Shown one piece after another: positions 1 to 7,342 of a stretch of 17,219 nt of DNA. Numbering within the stretch: position 1 is the stretch's first letter; each line of letters starts with the position of its first letter. A model generated the notes under the pieces. It was not told the origin of the DNA. It did not search any database and saw nothing but the letters and a program-made list of their open reading frames with translations. The stretch spans positions 1 to 17,219 of the forward strand of contig CANRFK010000157.1 of NCBI GenBank assembly GCA_947629875.1. The letters run 5' to 3'. This DNA comes from an uncultured Clostridia bacterium. GTDB lineage: Bacteria > Bacillota > Clostridia > Christensenellales > Borkfalkiaceae. A program made the position numbers and the translations under genes.

Positions 1-55
1 CTCCCGCGGCAACACGTGCATCGGCGACGAAACCGACTATAAGGAAAAAGTATAA
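1..55 (+). CDS. C-terminal end of probable acetolactate synthase small subunit (partial)
   Basis: An open frame enters the window at base 2 and runs 17 codons to TAA at 53-55, whose last base is the first base of the ilvD ATG (TAATG overlap). The residues read SRGNTCIGDETDYKEKV. The SRG at the start resembles the 'LSRG' found close to the C-terminus of acetolactate synthase small subunits (IlvH/IlvN; E. coli IlvH ends in LSRGDKIMR). That enzyme subunit confers valine feedback control on the first shared step of valine, leucine and isoleucine synthesis, and the position directly before ilvD fits. Seen: the reading frame and the overlap. Inferred: the identity, from a very short stretch; another operon gene is possible. 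Confidence 0.45.
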   Translation, partial: SRGNTCIGDETDYKEKV

Positions 56-1713
56 TGAGCATCTTTTCAAACGGCGCCAATATGGCGGCGCAGCGTTCGC
101 TCTTGCGGGCGCTCGGCTGGACGGATTCTGAAATACAAAAGCCCATTGTGGGCGTCATCTCGGCGCAGAGCGACATCATTCCGGGGCACACGCACCTTGA
201 GGAACTTGCGCGCGCCGTCTCCGAGGGCGTACTAGCGGCGGGCGGGAAGCCCGTCACAGTGCCCTGCATCGGCGTGTGCGACGGCATCGCAATGGGCCAC
301 GAGGGCATGAAGTATTCCCTCCCCTCCCGCGAAATTATCGCCGACAGTGTGGAAATTCTCGCGCGGGCGCACGCCTTCGACGCCATCGTTTGCATCGGCA
401 ACTGCGATAAAATTATCCCCGGCATGCTTCTCGGCGCGGTGCGCGTGAATGTGCCCGCGGCGTTTGTCTCGGGCGGGCCCATGCTCGCGGGGCACAAGGA
501 CGGGGGAAAGCTCTCCCTCTCCTCCATGTTCGAGGCGGTGGGCGCGTACACCTCGGGGAAAATTGACGAAGCCGAACTTTCCCGCTACGAATGCGCGGCG
601 TGCCCCTCGTGCGGGTCGTGCTCGGGCATGTTCACCGCCAACTCCATGAACTGCCTCTTGGAGGCGCTCGGCATGGCGCTTCCCCGCAACGGGACGCTCC
701 CCGCCGTCTACTCCGCCCGCCTCGCCCTTGCAAAGCGCACGGGGGAAGCGGTGATGAACCTGTTGGAAAAGAACATCCGCCCGCGCGACATTCTGACGCC
801 CAAGGCGCTCAAAAACGCCGTGCGCGTGGACATGGCGATCGGCGCAAGTTCCAACTCCGTGTTGCACCTTCTGGCGCTTGCGAGCGAGCTGGGACTCTCC
901 AAATCCGAATTTTCCATCGACACGATGAACGAAATTTCCCGCGTGACGCCCAATTTGTGCCGCCTTGCCCCCGCGGGCGAGCAGTGCATCGAGGAACTCG
1001 ACGAGGCGGGCGGCGTCTCCGCCGTCATCAAAACGCTCATCGTCGCGGGGCTGTTTGAGGGCGACGCGCTCACGGTTTCGGGCGTTTCGCAAAAAGAGCG
1101 CACAGCAGGCGCAAAGGCAGACGCGCGGCTCATCCGCCCCGTCTCCGACCCCTATTCGCCCTACGGCGGGCTCGCCGTGTTGCACGGGAACCTCGCCAAG
1201 GAGGGCGCCGTCGTCAAGAAGAGCGCCGTCGCACCCGAGATGTACCGCCACAGCGGCCCCGCGCGGGTGTTCGACAGCGAGGAGGAGGCCATGACGGCGA
1301 TTTCCGGCAATCAAATCCACCGCGGCGACGTCGTCGTCATCCGCTATGAGGGTCCCAAGGGCGGCCCCGGGATGCGCGAGATGCTCTCCCCCACCGCTTC
1401 CCTCGTGGGCGCGGGGCTGGGAAGCTCGGTGGCGCTCATCACCGACGGCAGGTTCTCGGGCGCCACGCGGGGCGCGGCCATCGGGCACGTCTGCCCCGAA
1501 GCAGCGGCGGGCGGCGTCATCGGCGTCGTGAAGGAGGGCGACATCATCGATATCGACCTTGAAGCGGGCACGGTCAATTTGCGCGTCCCCGAGGCGGAGA
1601 TCGAGGCGCGGCTCGCCTCCTTCATCCCCAAGGAGAAGCCCGTGACGGGGTACTTGAAGCGCTACCGCGCGCAGGTGACTTCGGCCTCCGACGGCGCGGT
1701 GTTCAAAAACTGA
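55..1713 (+). CDS. ilvD: Dihydroxy-acid dehydratase
   Basis: Removes water from 2,3-dihydroxy-3-methylbutanoate or its methylpentanoate homologue to give the 2-keto acids that precede valine/leucine and isoleucine; a cytoplasmic Fe-S enzyme. The 552-residue length is normal for the family. Visible motifs: QRSLLRALG near residue 13, PGHTHL (43-48), CDGIAMGHEGMKYSLPSRE (75-93), CIGNCDKIIPGM with Cys117 (113-124), and CPSCGSCSGMFTANSMNC (183-200). These include the cysteines expected to hold the cluster. The PGH form of the early motif is the one seen in the E. coli-type enzyme, for which a [4Fe-4S] cluster is known. The start is the ATG that overlaps the previous stop codon, with a modest AAGGA at 41-45. 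A gap of only 13 bases with a strong SD leads to leuC. No leader or promoter lies inside the window. Confidence 0.97.
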   Translation: MSIFSNGANMAAQRSLLRALGWTDSEIQKPIVGVISAQSDIIPGHTHLEELARAVSEGVLAAGGKPVTVPCIGVCDGIAMGHEGMKYSLPSREIIADSVEILARAHAFDAIVCIGNCDKIIPGMLLGAVRVNVPAAFVSGGPMLAGHKDGGKLSLSSMFEAVGAYTSGKIDEAELSRYECAACPSCGSCSGMFTANSMNCLLEALGMALPRNGTLPAVYSARLALAKRTGEAVMNLLEKNIRPRDILTPKALKNAVRVDMAIGASSNSVLHLLALASELGLSKSEFSIDTMNEISRVTPNLCRLAPAGEQCIEELDEAGGVSAVIKTLIVAGLFEGDALTVSGVSQKERTAGAKADARLIRPVSDPYSPYGGLAVLHGNLAKEGAVVKKSAVAPEMYRHSGPARVFDSEEEAMTAISGNQIHRGDVVVIRYEGPKGGPGMREMLSPTASLVGAGLGSSVALITDGRFSGATRGAAIGHVCPEAAAGGVIGVVKEGDIIDIDLEAGTVNLRVPEAEIEARLASFIPKEKPVTGYLKRYRAQVTSASDGAVFKN

Positions 1714-1726
1714 AAGGAGGTTTGCC

Positions 1727-2983
1727 ATGGGAATGACCATGACGCAAAAAATCCTCGCCGCACATGCGGGACTTCCCTCTGTGGAGGCGGGGCAGCTCAT
1801 CGAGGCCGAGCTCGACCTCGCGCTCGCCAACGACATCACGGCTCCCGTCGCCGTGGGCGAGGTGGAAAAGGCAGGCGGGTGCGTGAAGTGCCGCGACAAA
1901 ATTGCCCTCGTGATGGACCACTTCACCCCCAATAAGGACATCAAAGCCGCGGAGCAGGTCAAGCGCACGCGGGAATTTGCCGAGAAGGAGGGCATCGTCC
2001 ACTTCTACGACGTGGGCGAGATGGGCATCGAGCACGCCCTGCTCCCCGAAAAGGGGCTGGTGGGCGCGGGCGACTGCGTCATCGGCGCGGACAGCCACAC
2101 CTGCACCTACGGCGCGCTCGGGGCGTTCTCCACGGGCGTGGGCTCCACCGACCTCGCCGCCGCCATGCTCACGCAGAAGTGCTGGTTCAAGGTGCCCGCC
2201 GCCATCCGATTTGTGCTCAAAGGGAAATTCCCCAAGTATGTGACGGGGAAGGATCTCATCCTGCACATCATCGGCCTCATCGGCGTGGACGGAGCCCTCT
2301 ACAAGAGCATGGAATTTACGGGCGACGGCGTTGCTTCTCTTTCGATGGACGATCGCTTCACCGTGTGCAATATGGCAATTGAGGCGGGCGCGAAGAACGG
2401 CATCTTCCCCGTGGACGAACAAGCTCTCGCCTACATGAAGGGGCGGTTTATGCGCGAGCCCAAAATTTACGAGGCCGACGCGGACGCCGTGTACGAGCGC
2501 ACGATCGAAATTGATCTTTCCGCATTGAAGCCCACCGTCTCCTTTCCCCATCTGCCCGAAAATACGCACACGGGGTGGGAAAATATCCCCATCCAGCAGG
2601 TCGTCATCGGCTCGTGCACCAACGGGCGCATCTCCGATCTACGGCAGGCCGCGGAAATTTTGCGGGGCAAAAAGGTACATAGAGGCGTGCGGTGCATCGT
2701 CATTCCCGCCACGCAGGACGTGTATTTACAGGCGATGAAGGAAGGACTACTCGAAACCTTTATTAAGGCGGGCGCGGTCGTCTCCACCCCCACCTGCGGC
2801 CCCTGCCTCGGCGGGTATATGGGCATTTTGGCGGCGGGAGAGAAGTGCGTTTCCACCACCAACCGCAACTTTGTGGGGCGCATGGGACACGTGACGAGCG
2901 AGATCTACCTCGCCTCGCCCTACACGGCGGCGGCAAGCGCGGTTTTAGGCAGACTTGCGACCGCGGAGGAGGTACTTAAATGA
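1727..2983 (+). CDS. leuC: 3-isopropylmalate dehydratase large subunit
   Basis: Large, cluster-bearing subunit of isopropylmalate isomerase, which converts 2-isopropylmalate to 3-isopropylmalate in leucine synthesis; works as a heterodimer with LeuD. The protein has 418 residues, the length of the shorter bacterial/archaeal-type LeuC. Aconitase-family features are clear: the GADSHTCTYGALGAFSTGVGSTD region (from about residue 120), GSCTNGR with Cys297, and CGPCLGG with Cys357 and Cys360. The three cysteines are the expected [4Fe-4S] ligands. The start at 1727 is set by a perfect AAGGAGG (1714-1720) six bases upstream; a second ATG three codons in is less well placed. The stop codon overlaps the leuD start as ATGA, implying translational coupling and balanced subunit synthesis. 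Confidence 0.97.
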   Translation: MGMTMTQKILAAHAGLPSVEAGQLIEAELDLALANDITAPVAVGEVEKAGGCVKCRDKIALVMDHFTPNKDIKAAEQVKRTREFAEKEGIVHFYDVGEMGIEHALLPEKGLVGAGDCVIGADSHTCTYGALGAFSTGVGSTDLAAAMLTQKCWFKVPAAIRFVLKGKFPKYVTGKDLILHIIGLIGVDGALYKSMEFTGDGVASLSMDDRFTVCNMAIEAGAKNGIFPVDEQALAYMKGRFMREPKIYEADADAVYERTIEIDLSALKPTVSFPHLPENTHTGWENIPIQQVVIGSCTNGRISDLRQAAEILRGKKVHRGVRCIVIPATQDVYLQAMKEGLLETFIKAGAVVSTPTCGPCLGGYMGILAAGEKCVSTTNRNFVGRMGHVTSEIYLASPYTAAASAVLGRLATAEEVLK

Positions 2984-3459
2984 CCGTGAAAGGAACTGTT
3001 CACAAATTCGGCAACGACGTGGATACCGACGTCATCATTCCCGCGCGCTACCTCAACACGAGCGCGGAAAAGGAACTTGCGGCGCACTGCATGGAGGACA
3101 TCGACCCCGACTTTATCCACAAGGTGAAGGCGGGCGACATTATCGTCGCGGGCGACAACTTCGGGTGCGGCTCCTCCCGCGAGCACGCCCCCATCGCCAT
3201 CAAGGCGAGCGGCGTCTCGCTTGTCATCGCAAACACCTTTGCGCGCATCTTCTACCGCAACGCCATCAACATCGGGCTTCCCATCTTGGAATGCCCCGAC
3301 GCGGCACGGGAGATCGCGGCGGGGGACGTCGTCTCCTGCGACCTTGCAAAGGGCGTCATTTTGAACGAAACGACGGGCAAAACGTACGCCGCGCAGCCCT
3401 TCCCGCCCTTCATCCAACGCATCATCGACGCGGGCGGGCTCTTAAAATCGCTCAAATAA
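2980..3459 (+). CDS. leuD: 3-isopropylmalate dehydratase small subunit
   Basis: Small subunit that supplies the substrate-recognising swivel domain of isopropylmalate isomerase. At 159 residues it has the short LeuD length that goes with the short LeuC type. The signature GDNFGCGSSREHAP spans residues 58-71, and DVDTDVIIPARYL is near residues 13-25, as expected for the aconitase swivel fold. It starts inside the leuC stop (ATGA) and has no strong SD of its own, so it probably depends on ribosomes finishing leuC. Nothing is missing or truncated. Confidence 0.97.
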   Translation: MTVKGTVHKFGNDVDTDVIIPARYLNTSAEKELAAHCMEDIDPDFIHKVKAGDIIVAGDNFGCGSSREHAPIAIKASGVSLVIANTFARIFYRNAINIGLPILECPDAAREIAAGDVVSCDLAKGVILNETTGKTYAAQPFPPFIQRIIDAGGLLKSLK

Positions 3460-3468
3460 GGAGAAAAA

Positions 3469-4554
3469 ATGCACAGACATATCGCAGTTTTGGCGGGCGA
3501 CGGCATCGGGCCCGAAATAACCGACGGCGCCATCTTCGTCCTTGAGGCCGTGGCGAAAAAATACGGCCACGACTTTTCCTTTGAACACCTGCTCATCGGC
3601 GGGTGCGCCTACGACGCCTGCGGCGAGCCCCTCCCCGCGCACACGGTGGAGCGGTGCCTCGCTTCGGACAGCGTGCTCCTCGGCGCAGTGGGCGGAGCTG
3701 CGGACTGCGCGTGGAACAAACTTCCGCCCGAAAAGCGCCCCGAAGCGGGGCTTCTCGGCATCCGCAAGGCGATGGGGCTGTACTCCAACATCCGCCCCGC
3801 AAAGCTGTGGAAGGCGCTCGCGGAGGCCTCCCCTCTCAAAAAATCCCTCGTGGAAAACGGCATCGAGATCATCATCGTAAGGGAACTCACGGGCGGCATC
3901 TACTTCGGCGAGCGCGGCACGTGCACCGACGCACAGATGGGCGAAACCGCTTATGACACAGAAACCTACTCCGTATGCGAGATAGAACGTATCACCCGCA
4001 TCGCATGTGAACTTGCGCGCAAGCGTTCGGGGAAGGTCATCTCCGTGGATAAGGCCAACGTTCTCGCCACTTCCCGCCTGTGGAGAAGGACGGCACACGC
4101 CTACGCCGAAAAATACTACCCCGACGTCACCATCGAGGATATGCTCGTGGACAACGCCGCGATGCAGATCGTGAAGAACCCCGCGCAGTTCGACGTGGTG
4201 CTCACCTCCAACATGTTCGGCGACATCTTGGCAGATGAAGCCGCGCAGGTGACGGGCTCCATCGGCATGCTCGCCTCCTCCTCTTTGGGCGACGGCACGC
4301 GCGGCCTCTACGAGCCCATCCACGGCTCCGCGCCCGACATTGCGGGCAAGGATATCGCCAACCCCATCGCGACCATTCTCTCCGCAGCCATGATGCTGCG
4401 CGACTCGTTCGGGCTCTCCGAAGAGTGCGCCGCCGTGGAGCGCGCCGTCGAGAAGACGCTGGGCGAGGGCTACCGCACGGCGGACATCTTCACGGAAGGC
4501 ATGAAAAAGGTGGGCTGCCGCGAGATGGCACGCCTCATTGCGGAGCGGATATGA
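3469..4554 (+). CDS. leuB: 3-isopropylmalate dehydrogenase
   Basis: Oxidatively decarboxylates 3-isopropylmalate with NAD+ to give 4-methyl-2-oxopentanoate, the last keto acid before leucine. Length is 361 residues, typical. Seen: N-terminal HIAVLAGDGIGPEI; substrate arginines Arg99, Arg109 and Arg138 (RELTGGIYFG, 138-147); Tyr145 and Lys195 as catalytic pair; Asp228, Asp252 and Asp256 for the metal ion in SNMFGDILADEAAQ; and the cofactor loop GLYEPIHGSAPDIAGKDIANP (from 279). The positions match the family pattern rather than the isocitrate or tartrate relatives. The SD AAGGAG (3458-3463) overlaps the leuD stop. The last codons overlap the next gene (ATGA), so leuB is coupled to a PLP-binding protein. 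Confidence 0.97.
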   Translation: MHRHIAVLAGDGIGPEITDGAIFVLEAVAKKYGHDFSFEHLLIGGCAYDACGEPLPAHTVERCLASDSVLLGAVGGAADCAWNKLPPEKRPEAGLLGIRKAMGLYSNIRPAKLWKALAEASPLKKSLVENGIEIIIVRELTGGIYFGERGTCTDAQMGETAYDTETYSVCEIERITRIACELARKRSGKVISVDKANVLATSRLWRRTAHAYAEKYYPDVTIEDMLVDNAAMQIVKNPAQFDVVLTSNMFGDILADEAAQVTGSIGMLASSSLGDGTRGLYEPIHGSAPDIAGKDIANPIATILSAAMMLRDSFGLSEECAAVERAVEKTLGEGYRTADIFTEGMKKVGCREMARLIAERI

Positions 4555-5219
4555 TTTCGGAAAACGTGAAAACGCTACTCAAAGAGCTCGCCGCGGGCAA
4601 TGCGTTCGGGGAGAAGGTCACCCTCGTTGCCGCCACCAAGACGCGGACGCCAGACGAAATCAACGAGGCGATCGAAGCGGGCATTTCGGATATCGGCGAG
4701 AACAAGGTGCAGGAATTCCGCGACAAGTACGACCTCATACACGGCGCAAACCGCCACTTCATCGGGCACTTGCAGACCAATAAGATAAAGTACCTCGTGG
4801 GAAAGACGCACCTCATCCACTCCGTCGACCGCGACGAACTCGCCACAGAACTTGCACGGCGGTGTGAAATTGCGGGCGTTTCGCAGGATATTCTCATCCA
4901 GATCAACATCGGCTGCGAGGACTCAAAGGGCGGCTATCCCCTCGAAGAGGGCTTCGCGGCGTACAAAAAAATTGCCGCCATGGAGGGGCTTGAAGTGCGC
5001 GGCTATATGGCGATGCTCCCCCTCTCCGACGACAAGATTTTGCTCGGCAAACTGTGCGACAAAATGCGCGCCCTCTTTGAAAAAACGAGGGATGGGGGCG
5101 GAAAAATCGACTTTCTCTCCATGGGCATGAGCGGCGATTGGCGGCTGTGCCTCGAACACGGCTCCAACATGATCCGCCTCGGCACGGCGATCTTCGGCGC
5201 GCGCGACTACTCCGAATAA
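4551..5219 (+). CDS. YggS/PROSC-family pyridoxal phosphate-binding homeostasis protein
   Basis: A 222-residue one-domain alanine-racemase-like TIM barrel that binds PLP without known catalytic activity and, in studied bacteria, keeps B6 and amino/keto acid pools balanced. Seen: AATKT with the PLP lysine at residue 30, GENKVQEF, HFIGHLQTNKIKYLV, then SMGMSGD and the phosphate-binding RLGTAIFGAR at the C-terminus, all in family order. A longer open frame reaches back into leuB, but the ATG at 4551 gives the standard family N-terminus and forms an ATGA overlap with the leuB stop. In many bacteria this gene sits with cell-division genes (sepF, ylmG); here it is in a leucine operon, in the same window as pdxST. 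Confidence 0.93.
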   Translation: MISENVKTLLKELAAGNAFGEKVTLVAATKTRTPDEINEAIEAGISDIGENKVQEFRDKYDLIHGANRHFIGHLQTNKIKYLVGKTHLIHSVDRDELATELARRCEIAGVSQDILIQINIGCEDSKGGYPLEEGFAAYKKIAAMEGLEVRGYMAMLPLSDDKILLGKLCDKMRALFEKTRDGGGKIDFLSMGMSGDWRLCLEHGSNMIRLGTAIFGARDYSE

Positions 5220-5249
5220 AATTCCGCATACTTCTTTTGGGAGAACATC

Positions 5250-6098
5250 ATGCCTTCGAGCATCACACACGAACTCATCGCAAACGCAGCAAAGGAAAAA
5301 CTTCCGCAAAGGTTGCAGGAAGAGATCGACCTTGCGCCCGACTATTTTTATCTCGGCGCGCAGGGCCCCGACCCCTTTTTCTTCTACAAGCCGATGTGCA
5401 AAAAGGAATACAATTTGGGCAAGACGCTGCATAGACGGCAGCTCTACACGTGGTTCTGCGCCCTTCTCGATGGATTGAAGACGCGCGAGGGCGAAGAACT
5501 GAATAAGTGCCGCGCCTACGCTTTGGGTTTTTGCACCCATTTGGAGGCCGATGTCGCCTTTCACCCCTTTGTGTACGCCTACCTCGAAGAGACGGGCGCG
5601 CACAAGCGCTTCCACCAGCTGATGGAGAACGATTGGGACGTCGTGTTTTTGAAAACGCTGCGCGGCGAGAGCGCGTACGGCTACCGTTTCCCCTTTGACT
5701 GCAAGAAAATCGCGCGCGAGGGCGTGCTCTTCCCCTATCTCCGCGACGCCGCCGCAAAACTAAAACGGCACCCCATGACGAAGGGCGCGTTCAAGCGCGG
5801 GCTGCGCCTTTACCGCTGGTACTTGAAGCACTTCCACAGGCGGCACTTCCGCTATCTGAAACCCTTCGCCCCCAAGTTCTATGTGCGCGACACGTGCGAC
5901 CCCTCCGAACTCGGCGGCGAAAATTTTTACAGGCTCTCGGGCGGAAAGGCGCACACGGCGCAGGGGCTCTTTTCTCTTGCCGCAGACAATGCGGCAATGC
6001 TCATGCAGACCTTTTTATCGGCGCTCGAAACGGGCGCGCCCCTTTCCCGCGAACAGTTCGGACGGCACCTTCTGACGGGCGAACTCATGGAACAATAA
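5250..6098 (+). CDS. Zinc-dependent phospholipase C-like protein
   Basis: A 282-residue protein matching the bacterial zinc-dependent phospholipase C fold (the family of Clostridium alpha-toxin and Bacillus PC-PLC). Candidate zinc ligands appear in the expected order: His7, Asp41 in the GPDPFFF motif, His61, then His97/Asp101/His105 in a GFxxHxxxDxxxHP motif, and His122 with Glu126 in HQLME. There is no signal peptide and no C-terminal lipid-binding domain. It therefore belongs with the short intracellular members common in Clostridia, whose substrate is not known to me. The start at 5250 has a moderate GGGAGA (5239-5244). It follows yggS by 30 bases and is last before the terminator, so it probably rides on the same transcript. 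True phospholipase activity is unproven. Confidence 0.8.
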   Translation: MPSSITHELIANAAKEKLPQRLQEEIDLAPDYFYLGAQGPDPFFFYKPMCKKEYNLGKTLHRRQLYTWFCALLDGLKTREGEELNKCRAYALGFCTHLEADVAFHPFVYAYLEETGAHKRFHQLMENDWDVVFLKTLRGESAYGYRFPFDCKKIAREGVLFPYLRDAAAKLKRHPMTKGAFKRGLRLYRWYLKHFHRRHFRYLKPFAPKFYVRDTCDPSELGGENFYRLSGGKAHTAQGLFSLAADNAAMLMQTFLSALETGAPLSREQFGRHLLTGELMEQ

Positions 6099-6102
6099 AC
6101 AT

Positions 6103-6130
6103 AAACGCTTCCCATCATCGGGAAGCGTTT
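6103..6130. terminator. Bidirectional intrinsic terminator between convergent operons
   Basis: A perfect 11-bp stem (AAACGCTTCCC at 6103-6113 with GGGAAGCGTTT at 6120-6130) and a six-base loop. The + strand continues with T residues (TTTTT across 6128-6132), giving a strong terminator for the ilvD-leuCDB operon. The - strand continues TTTATGTTTATTG, moderately U-rich, so it can also stop queH transcription. The last codons of queH lie inside the stem. Confidence 0.9.
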
Positions 6131-6711
6131 TTGGAATAGATACAGCCGCAGTAATTTTGGCGGTACAGGTTGTGCTCCTTTGAGAGTTCCACCGAGCGCA
6201 AATACCCGCCCCGCTTTTTGAAGTCGGTGGGAAGATAGGCGACCCCCACCTCCTCTTGGAGGCGAAGCCCGATCCCGTTGATGCGCCTTGCGTCCTTCAA
6301 CGGGGAGAGCGTCAAAGTCGTTGCAAAGTAGTCGTACCCGCGCGCCTTGGCCTCCCTCGCCGTGCGCAAAAGGCGAAGCTCAAAGCACCGCGTGCACCGC
6401 GCGCCGCCCTCCTTCTCCCCCTCGTAGCCGCGGGCGATTCCGAAAAACTCCTCGGGGCAATAGTCGCAGTCGAGAAAATCGGCAAGCCCCGTCTCCTCTA
6501 AAAAGCGCATCTGCTCCCCCTTGCGGCGGAGGTACTCCTCCTCGCTGTCGAGGTTGGGGTTGTAGTAAAGAACGGTGGTCTGTATTTTCGGCGCGACCTC
6601 TTCGAGACAGTACGAGGAGCACGGCGCACAGCAACTGTGGAGAAGTAGCCGCTTCCCTGTAGCATTCGCCAATATCTCCTGCATCACTTTGTCGTAATTG
6701 ACCGCATTCAT
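6115..6711 (-). CDS. queH: Epoxyqueuosine reductase QueH
   Basis: Catalyses the last step of queuosine synthesis in tRNA (epoxyqueuosine to queuosine) in organisms without QueG. The DUF208/QueH signatures are all present: LLLHSCCAPCSSY with Cys27-Cys28, NPNLDSEEEYLRRK, CTRCFELRL with Cys106 and Cys109, TTLTLSPLKD, and NYCGC with Cys188 and Cys190. The cysteines fit the iron-sulfur and iron site described for the family. Length is 198 residues. I chose ATG at 6711 over the in-frame TTG at 6717, because the TTG is only bases 1-3 after the predicted -10 box. The ATG falls where transcription should begin, and no SD is visible, so a leaderless mRNA is likely. It is the last gene of the - strand block, downstream of pdxT but with its own promoter. 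Confidence 0.93.
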   Translation of the reverse strand: MNAVNYDKVMQEILANATGKRLLLHSCCAPCSSYCLEEVAPKIQTTVLYYNPNLDSEEEYLRRKGEQMRFLEETGLADFLDCDYCPEEFFGIARGYEGEKEGGARCTRCFELRLLRTAREAKARGYDYFATTLTLSPLKDARRINGIGLRLQEEVGVAYLPTDFKKRGGYLRSVELSKEHNLYRQNYCGCIYSKNASR

Positions 6712-6717
6712 ACGCAA

Positions 6718-6746
6718 ACTATACCACGCCCCGCCCGAAAAGTCAA
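6718..6746 (-). promoter_or_regulatory. Promoter of queH
   Basis: On the - strand, TTGACT (6746-6741), a 17-base spacer, and TATAGT (6723-6718). This is near consensus for a sigma-A type promoter. Only six bases separate the -10 box from the queH ATG, placing the expected +1 on the A of the start codon. Confidence 0.8.
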
Positions 6747-6758
6747 TCGGGCGGGGCG
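6727..6758 (-). terminator. GC-rich hairpin after pdxT
   Basis: A perfect 12-bp stem (6727-6738 with 6747-6758) around an eight-base loop, starting about 15 bases after the pdxT stop. It lacks a proper U tract on the - strand (it continues TGGTATAGTTT), so it may be a weak terminator or a 3' stabilising structure. Its loop contains most of the -35 element of the queH promoter. Confidence 0.55.
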
Positions 6759-6772
6759 AAACTCTGTAAATT

Positions 6773-7342
6773 TTACGCTTTTCCCGCGATCATGTTCAAA
6801 AAATATGCGTGAACGCGCAGGTCATCCGTAAGTTCGGGGTGAAATGCGGTAGCGAGCATAAGTCCCTGCCGCGCGGCGACGACCTTCCCGTCCACCGTCG
6901 CAAGCGCCTCCGCCGCCCCGACCTCCTCGATGTAGGGCGCGCGGATAAAGACGGCGGGGAACTTCCCGATGCCCTTCATCTCCACATCGGCGCGGAAGGA
7001 GCCGAGCTGCCGCCCGTAAGCGTTGCGGCGGACGGCGACGTCCATCGTGCCGATATAGACGTTTTCGTCGTTCGTGAGCCGTTTGGCAAGAAGTATGAGC
7101 CCCGCGCACGTGCCGAACACGGGCAGCCCGCCCTGTATCGCCTCTTTCAGCGGCGCAAGCAGCCCCTCTGCCCGCAGAAGTTTGCCCTGCACGGTGGACT
7201 CTCCCCCGGGGAGAACAACGCCGTCGAACGCGCCCGTAAAGTCGGCACGGCGGCGGATCTCGGCGCACTCCGCGCCCAGCGCAGAGAATGCCCGCCCGTG
7301 CTCCGCAAACGCCCCTTGGAGGGCGAAAATGCCGATCCTCAT
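6773..7342 (-). CDS. pdxT: Pyridoxal 5'-phosphate synthase glutaminase subunit
   Basis: Class I glutamine amidotransferase that releases ammonia from glutamine and channels it to PdxS for de novo PLP synthesis. The 189-residue length is normal. The catalytic triad is visible: Cys79 in FGTCAG, and His168 and Glu170 in FHPE. The oxyanion/GGES motif is at 46-49, and the N-terminus MRIGIFALQGAFAEH is the family norm. The ATG overlaps the pdxS stop (ATGA), indicating coupled translation and balanced subunits. Confidence 0.97.
   Translation of the reverse strand: MRIGIFALQGAFAEHGRAFSALGAECAEIRRRADFTGAFDGVVLPGGESTVQGKLLRAEGLLAPLKEAIQGGLPVFGTCAGLILLAKRLTNDENVYIGTMDVAVRRNAYGRQLGSFRADVEMKGIGKFPAVFIRAPYIEEVGAAEALATVDGKVVAARQGLMLATAFHPELTDDLRVHAYFLNMIAGKA

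Noticed and set aside
232..1995. A 587-codon open frame on the - strand opposite ilvD
   Set aside because: It is antisense to a fully conserved enzyme, has composition typical of GC-rich shadow frames, and shows no recognisable domain.
1703..4323. Long - strand frames opposite leuC, leuD and leuB
   Set aside because: They mirror conserved genes in a high-GC region, lack ribosome-binding sites and show no family motifs.
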